Below, in pieces: positions 60,012 to 64,000 of a DNA stretch of 64,000 nucleotides. How positions within the stretch are numbered: the stretch's first letter is position 1; each line of letters starts with the position of its first letter. The notes under the pieces were generated by a model, which had not been told where the DNA came from, made no database searches, and was given only the letters and a program-made list of their open reading frames with translations. The DNA lies in contig NZ_AP024488.1 in NCBI RefSeq assembly GCF_021654575.1, positions 992,001 through 1,056,000 of the forward strand. The letters run 5' to 3'. Position numbers and translations under genes: made by a program. The DNA comes from Desulfoluna limicola. GTDB lineage: Bacteria; Desulfobacterota; Desulfobacteria; Desulfobacterales; Desulfolunaceae.

Positions 60012-60818
60012 TTGCGTCATCATCGCCGGAAAACGATTCCATCATTGCTTGAACGATACGAATTGAAATACCTGATTCCTGTAGAGATGATCGGCCCTAT
60101 TTCAGACTTCGCATCGGTTTACTGTTCTCTTGATCATTATTCAACGTGTTCAGATACCGGGTTTTATCGGGTCAACAGCCTTTATCTTGATTCACCGGAT
60201 TATCTGTTTTTAAGGATGCGACTCGAAGGCGTGCAGAATCGATTCAACATGCGGGTTCGCTCGTATGGTGACGATCCGGATGTGCCGTACTTTTTAGAGC
60301 TCAAGCAGAAAACAGGGGGGGTGGTCAGAAAATATCGCGCAGCTGAGACCGACAAGGAGTGGTACCGGGTGTACACGGAGCCCGGTTTCATTGCAAAAGG
60401 TGAGGGGGATGGTGAAAATGCTCTCAATAAACAGCGCTTTGAACGGATGGTGTACACCTACGATGCTGCCCCGAAAATCCTGACTCAGTACCTTCGAAAG
60501 GCGTGGGTCAGCAATGTCGACGATTACGCAAGGGTCACATTCGACACCGATCTTAAGTTCAGGCCCCAAACGACATACCAACCTGTTCCGGGCAGAGGGT
60601 GGATGGTTTCATGTGATCACACCCTGGCCTTTGACCCTGGGTGTTCGGTGATTCTTGAACTCAAGTGTTATACCTCTCGTGTTCCCTTGTGGATGATTGA
60701 TCTCATCCGGTTTTTTCACCTGCAGCGGCGGAGTTTCTCAAAGTATCTGACCGGGGCGTCAGAGCTGATGGGGCTTCATCGCTATGACTCTGCATCACGG
60801 GTATCGGCGGTTTTCTAA
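60012..60818 (+). CDS. VTC domain polyphosphate polymerase-type protein
   Basis: 268 residues of the VTC (triphosphate tunnel) family: RYELKYLIPVEM at the N-terminus, YRVNSLYLDSPDYLFLRMRL, FNMRVRSYGDD, PYFLELKQKTGGVVRKYR, VTFDTDLKF, VILELKCYTSRVPLWMIDLI and FSKYLTGASEL. Alternating Lys/Arg/Glu line the tunnel that in yeast Vtc4 makes polyphosphate from ATP. Bacterial VTC proteins beside DUF4956 and CotH are common but largely uncharacterised. TTG start with GGAGG upstream. It overlaps the upstream leader of the DUF4956 gene. Confidence 0.9.
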   Translation: MRHHRRKTIPSLLERYELKYLIPVEMIGPISDFASVYCSLDHYSTCSDTGFYRVNSLYLDSPDYLFLRMRLEGVQNRFNMRVRSYGDDPDVPYFLELKQKTGGVVRKYRAAETDKEWYRVYTEPGFIAKGEGDGENALNKQRFERMVYTYDAAPKILTQYLRKAWVSNVDDYARVTFDTDLKFRPQTTYQPVPGRGWMVSCDHTLAFDPGCSVILELKCYTSRVPLWMIDLIRFFHLQRRSFSKYLTGASELMGLHRYDSASRVSAVF

Positions 60819-60864
60819 GATCGTAACCGGCGAATGCGCCACCACAACAAAGAAGGGGACCCTC

Positions 60865-61551
60865 ATGTTAGATACACTGACACTTCAAACAATGACATCA
60901 CATTCGGGGTTGCTGCTTATTATCTATACCATGTTTGTGGCATTTCTCCTGTCTGTCACCATAGGGATCACCTATATCAAAACCTTCAGGGGGCTTTCCT
61001 ACTCACGAACCTATGTCCAGGCGGTGATCCTGAGTTCCATCGTGGCGGCAACGGTGGTTCATGCCATTGGTGACAGCCTTGCCCGTGGCCTCGGAATGAT
61101 CGGAGCCCTTGCCATCATCCGGTTCCGTACAAGTTTCAAGGATCCAAGAGACATCCTGTTTATGTTTTCCGCCCTGGCTGCCGGCATCGGCTGCGGGGTT
61201 GGCGCGTACAATGTGGCTGTCGTAGGGACCCTTGGGTTCGTACTCACCGCATTCCTGCTCGATTATACCCCCCTTGGTCAATCCAGCGCCTTTGATGGCA
61301 TGCTGCGATTCAACATCACAAGCTCTGATGAAAGCAGGGCCCAGCTTGAAATACTGCTGAAAAAATATTGCAAGAGTTTTGTCCTGATCACATTAAGGGA
61401 CATGCAGCAGGGGCAACGCCTGGATTATGCCTACCATGTGAAAATGAAAAAAAATCGGGAAAGCGAAGGGCTGATCAAAGAACTGCCGGAGAAAATACCG
61501 TCGGTACGGGGGGTTGGGTTGATGCTCCAGGAGACCACGGTGGAGCTGTAA
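60865..61551 (+). CDS. DUF4956 domain membrane protein
   Basis: 228 residues: three to four N-terminal membrane helices (LLLIIYTMFVAFLLSVTIGI, AVILSSIVAATVVHAIGDSL, FMFSALAAGIGCGVGAYNVA), with the conserved GMIGALAIIRFRTSFKDPRD between them, then a soluble C-terminal domain of ~90 residues. DUF4956 proteins almost always accompany VTC genes and may form the membrane part of a polyphosphate synthesis or export unit; this is inference from neighbourhood. ATG 60865 is chosen because it starts just before the first helix, with AAGGGGA upstream. Confidence 0.88.
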   Translation: MLDTLTLQTMTSHSGLLLIIYTMFVAFLLSVTIGITYIKTFRGLSYSRTYVQAVILSSIVAATVVHAIGDSLARGLGMIGALAIIRFRTSFKDPRDILFMFSALAAGIGCGVGAYNVAVVGTLGFVLTAFLLDYTPLGQSSAFDGMLRFNITSSDESRAQLEILLKKYCKSFVLITLRDMQQGQRLDYAYHVKMKKNRESEGLIKELPEKIPSVRGVGLMLQETTVEL

Positions 61552-61811
61552 AGACGGGGGGCGGTGCCTGGGTGCCTGTTTAACATTGAACGTGACAGGT
61601 TCACTGGTGGCAACATGGCGTTGATTCGGTAGAACTCTTGCCTCGCGCATATTTTTTGCACATTTGCCTTTTAAGTTAATCATGCCGACCTCGGTGAATG
61701 CGATAGACCCTGAAATGAAAAAAGAGGGTTGGGTATCTTTTTTCATGAGAGATCATTGTAAATAGGGGGTGATCGGTTGACGCTGAATTAAGGTGTTCAG
61801 GGAGTGCATGC
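61552..61811. other. Intergenic region before pilin genes
   Basis: About 260 bases without a gene or repeat; marks the boundary between the VTC/DUF4956 locus and the pilin operon and should carry its promoter. Confidence 0.3.
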
Positions 61812-62288
61812 ATGATGAAAAAAGCAGCAGGGTTTACGATGCTTGAATTGGTGATTGTCGTTGCACTGGTAAGCATTCTTTCTGCCATTGCAGTGCCGCA
61901 ATTCAGTCTGTGGGCGCAGAGCAACCGGTTGAACAGTGGCAGCTTGAGCATCCGATTTACGCTGATGCTGGCCCGGTCCTCAGCCATTACAAAAAATTCG
62001 AATGTGGTGGTGGCCTTCAGCACCTCGGCTGACGGAAGCTATACGGTGTTTGTTGACGAGGACGGGGATTATTCCCAGGGATCCGATGAAGAGGTGCTTG
62101 AGGAAGGCACCATGCCCACAGGTATTTCCTTGTACCTCACAGACTTTGAAGATGACAAGGCCTGCTACAACCCCATGGGGATTCCCGATAGCGACGGTAC
62201 TGTGTATCTCAAAGATTCGGCGGCCGGGAATGTTCGTCAGATCATTCTGGCAGCCACCGGGAATGTGAAAATTGAAGCGGGGCCTTAG
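61812..62288 (+). CDS. Type IV minor pilin, FimT/GspH family
   Basis: 158 residues. Short leader MMKKAAG then FTMLELVIVVALVSILSAIA, the class III signal cut by prepilin peptidase before Phe, with Glu at position 5 of the mature protein. FTLMLARSSAITKNSNVVVA and the C-terminal GNVRQIILAATGNVKI fit GspH/FimT. Minor pilins form the priming complex at the pilus tip. An acidic insert (DEDGDYSQGSDEEVLEE) suggests Ca2+ or surface exposure. AGGGAG lies upstream of two adjacent ATGs. Confidence 0.9.
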   Translation: MMKKAAGFTMLELVIVVALVSILSAIAVPQFSLWAQSNRLNSGSLSIRFTLMLARSSAITKNSNVVVAFSTSADGSYTVFVDEDGDYSQGSDEEVLEEGTMPTGISLYLTDFEDDKACYNPMGIPDSDGTVYLKDSAAGNVRQIILAATGNVKIEAGP

Positions 62289-62289
62289 A

Positions 62290-62964
62290 ATGAAACAACA
62301 TCAGCACACTTGTGGACTCCGGGTCTGGGATCAGGTTGGTTTTTCACTCATTGAGGTCCTTGTTGTCCTGGCCATATCGAGCGTGGTGATATTGGCCGTC
62401 TACAACCTCTATATCGATCAGATCAACTCTGCCAATGCCCAGGAAAAGATCCTCGCCATGCGCCAGAATTTACGGGTGGGACATTTTGTGATCGGTCGGG
62501 AGTTGATGAAGGCGGGGTATTCCAGCCAGCTGACGGACGAAGAGACCCCCGGGTTTACTCAGGCGGAAAAAAGTGCGCTTGCCTTTACCTATGTGGATGA
62601 CACGTCGGAAGATGAGGTGACGGTCTCTTTTTATTTCGAGGACAACACTATCTACCGGAAAATAGACGACGCAGATGCATCCATTATTGCCGAGGGTATC
62701 GAATACCTTGAATTTATGTACCACCTGAAGGACGCGAGCGCTTCCTGGGCTCCAAGCGCCACGAATTTGGATGAGATCATAGGGGTGACGGTCTCGATAT
62801 TGGGGCGGACCGGCAATGCTTTGAGTGATTACCCCAACACGTATACCTTTGAGTTTCCTAATCCTGACGGTGAAACGGAAAATACCCTGACGTACTCCTC
62901 CGATGGGTTTTACCGTCAATTGTGCACAGGCTTTTTTGAATGCAGAAATATGGCTGCAAATTAG
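62290..62964 (+). CDS. pilW: Type IV minor pilin assembly protein PilW
   Basis: 224 residues starting 1 base after the fimT-type stop. An ~18-residue leader is followed by GFSLIEVLVVLAISSVVILA, the prepilin cleavage site and hydrophobic helix. MRQNLRVGHFVIGRELMKAG is the conserved PilW segment. The globular part is acidic and predicted extracellular. It belongs to the minor pilin set with PilV and PilX downstream; PilW helps start pilus fibres. Confidence 0.9.
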   Translation: MKQHQHTCGLRVWDQVGFSLIEVLVVLAISSVVILAVYNLYIDQINSANAQEKILAMRQNLRVGHFVIGRELMKAGYSSQLTDEETPGFTQAEKSALAFTYVDDTSEDEVTVSFYFEDNTIYRKIDDADASIIAEGIEYLEFMYHLKDASASWAPSATNLDEIIGVTVSILGRTGNALSDYPNTYTFEFPNPDGETENTLTYSSDGFYRQLCTGFFECRNMAAN

Positions 62965-62973
62965 AGGCGACAC

Positions 62974-63465
62974 ATGAGCATGAAACGGCGACGATCAGCA
63001 GGGTGGACCATACCAGAACACATGAGCAGTTGGCCATTGGAAGAAGGGGCAACCCCCAGCCTCCAAGGGGCTTCTGATTCAGCGATCTCCCACGGGATAT
63101 CCCCTGAAGAGACCTCTGGTTTTACCTTGATTGAGGTGTTGGTTGCCGTTGTTATTCTGGCCATGGGTATTCTTGGGGCGGCGACGATGCAGATTGCCGC
63201 CCTGCAAGGCAATGCCAAAGCGAACAAACTAACGGAGGCGTCGGTTATTGCCTCGGATCGAGCCGAAGTCCTTTTGAACATGGATTTTGACTCAAGTTCC
63301 CTTGCCGATGGCTCTGACACAGTGGAAGGGTATGATGTGGCGTGGGATGTGACAGCGGGTGCGGGCGGTGACGACACACGCCTCATTACAGTGACAGTTT
63401 CGTGGACTTCAGGAGGTGTCGGTCACTCCTTTGACTACCAGATCCTTAAAATGAGGGACATGTGA
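62974..63465 (+). CDS. pilV: Type IV minor pilin PilV with unusually long leader
   Basis: 163 residues. The prepilin motif GFTLIEVLVAVVILAMGILG is typical of PilV, with MQIAALQGNAKANKLTEASV after it. The leader before the cleavage site is about 48 residues (usual 5-25), rich in Ser/Pro/Glu; no Met or good ribosome site lies close to the motif, and the start used here follows GAGGCGACAC. The next gene begins about 125 bases downstream. Confidence 0.88.
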   Translation: MSMKRRRSAGWTIPEHMSSWPLEEGATPSLQGASDSAISHGISPEETSGFTLIEVLVAVVILAMGILGAATMQIAALQGNAKANKLTEASVIASDRAEVLLNMDFDSSSLADGSDTVEGYDVAWDVTAGAGGDDTRLITVTVSWTSGGVGHSFDYQILKMRDM

Positions 63466-63590
63466 GACTGCGTCCCTGCATGGGGGCTTGGCCATATTGG
63501 CTGTGAGCACCGGGACAACACATCCATAATCAGATTGTATTGTCGGATCGCGTCATTATTGCCGGGATTGGCAGGAGGGGGGAGGAAGAG

Positions 63591-64000
63591 ATGCACAGGA
63601 CGCGAAGGGATCTGGAAAATCAGCAGGGCTCTGTTCTTCTGATCGCCTTAATCATTCTTCTGCTTGTGTCGTTGCTTGGGCTCAGGACCTTGAGCATGAC
63701 GAGCACCGAGTTGAAAATTTCCGGCAATGACCGGAATTACACACAGAACTTTTACAGGGCAGAAGCGGCGGCCAAAGAGGCGGCTTACTTCCTTGAAACC
63801 TCCGATGACCCGTCCCCTTCCAACACAGACCTGCCCTGGCTCAGCGACGGCTCGGATTCGGGCAGCAGCTTTGATCCGGAAACCGATTCGTGGGTGACTT
63901 CAGGAACGGATGCCAACGCACGCACGTCGAAATTTTATGGGGATGGGCAATCCAGAATTAGTGCCGTACGGCTTGGCGTTGCGCCGGGGTCGAGCCTTGA
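63591..64000 (+). CDS. pilX: PilX-type minor pilin (3' end outside window)
   Basis: Open from ATG 63591, preceded by GGGGGGAGGAAG, to the window end (136 codons visible). NQQGSVLLIALIILLLVSLL is the PilX N-terminal pattern, in which Gly-Ser replaces the Gly-Phe-Thr of major pilins, and TLSMTSTELKISGNDRN and NFYRAEAAAKEAAYFLE follow the PilX_N layout. An acidic Ser/Asp-rich segment comes next. With FimT, PilW and PilV it completes the usual order, and a PilY1-type tip protein would be expected beyond the window. Confidence 0.87.
   Translation, partial: MHRTRRDLENQQGSVLLIALIILLLVSLLGLRTLSMTSTELKISGNDRNYTQNFYRAEAAAKEAAYFLETSDDPSPSNTDLPWLSDGSDSGSSFDPETDSWVTSGTDANARTSKFYGDGQSRISAVRLGVAPGSSL

Overview
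The window reads as chromosome of a strictly anaerobic, high-GC Gram-negative bacterium, most probably a sulfate-reducing Desulfobacterota (Desulfobacterales-like). This is inferred from gene content: corrinoid-dependent N-demethylation genes, a MetV/MetF methylene-tetrahydrofolate reductase beside NuoE/NuoF/formate-dehydrogenase-like subunits, large sensor kinases with periplasmic binding domains, lipoproteins and type IV pilus genes. No rRNA, tRNA or CRISPR array was recognised. A family of short intergenic elements, all built on a GCCTCCGGCGG core, occurs at about 18 places; one copy is flanked by a perfect 9-bp direct repeat.

Layout. 1-714: end of a 2-hydroxyacyl-CoA dehydratase/activase-type protein. 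1.2-7.2 kb: two paralogous DUF4136 lipoproteins with matching promoter regions, flanking a binding protein and hybrid histidine kinase. 7.6-12 kb: flavin reductase, ABC-F ATPase, MgtE. 12.7-31.8 kb, all minus strand: a demethylation island with DUF1638, CobW-type GTPase, corrinoid protein, MtmB-type and MttB-type methyltransferases, DctP, RamA-like corrinoid activator, UroD-thioredoxin fusion, a collapsed mttB-mttC pair, BCCT transporter, and a sigma-54 response regulator with its kinase. Two sigma-54-type promoters precede mttB and the BCCT gene. A decayed MtgA-like methyl-THF methyltransferase lies at 32.1-32.3 kb. 33-35.2 kb: NemR-like TetR regulator and AcuI/YhdH reductase sharing an operator. 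36.2-44.9 kb: formate-dehydrogenase-like subunit, NuoE, NuoF-GltD fusion, MetV, MetF. 45.2-47.9 kb: PilZ protein and a COG2426 membrane protein between two diverged direct repeats, then an AraC remnant. 48-50.8 kb: flavoenzymes, tautomerase, MarR regulator, nitroreductase. 51.1-54.4 kb: IS3-type remnant and a BaeSR-like two-component system. 55.2-61.6 kb: CotH, HlyD-propeller fusion, TolC-like protein, VTC polyphosphate polymerase, DUF4956. 61.8-64 kb: minor pilins FimT, PilW, PilV and PilX (cut by the window end).

How it fits together (inference): the BCCT carrier imports a methylated amine or betaine. MttB/MtmB-type enzymes move a methyl group to the shared corrinoid protein, which the RamA-like protein keeps reduced. 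The acceptor-side methyltransferase is uncertain: the only intact candidate is the unusual UroD-thioredoxin fusion, while the MtgA-like gene is broken. Methyl-THF could then be oxidised by MetV/MetF, passing electrons to the NuoEF/FDH-like module. The strongest leads for something undescribed are the MtmB homologue lacking pyrrolysine, the UroD-thioredoxin fusion, the FDH-like/NuoEF-GltD/MetVF complex, the CotH-VTC-DUF4956 export locus, and the repeat family.
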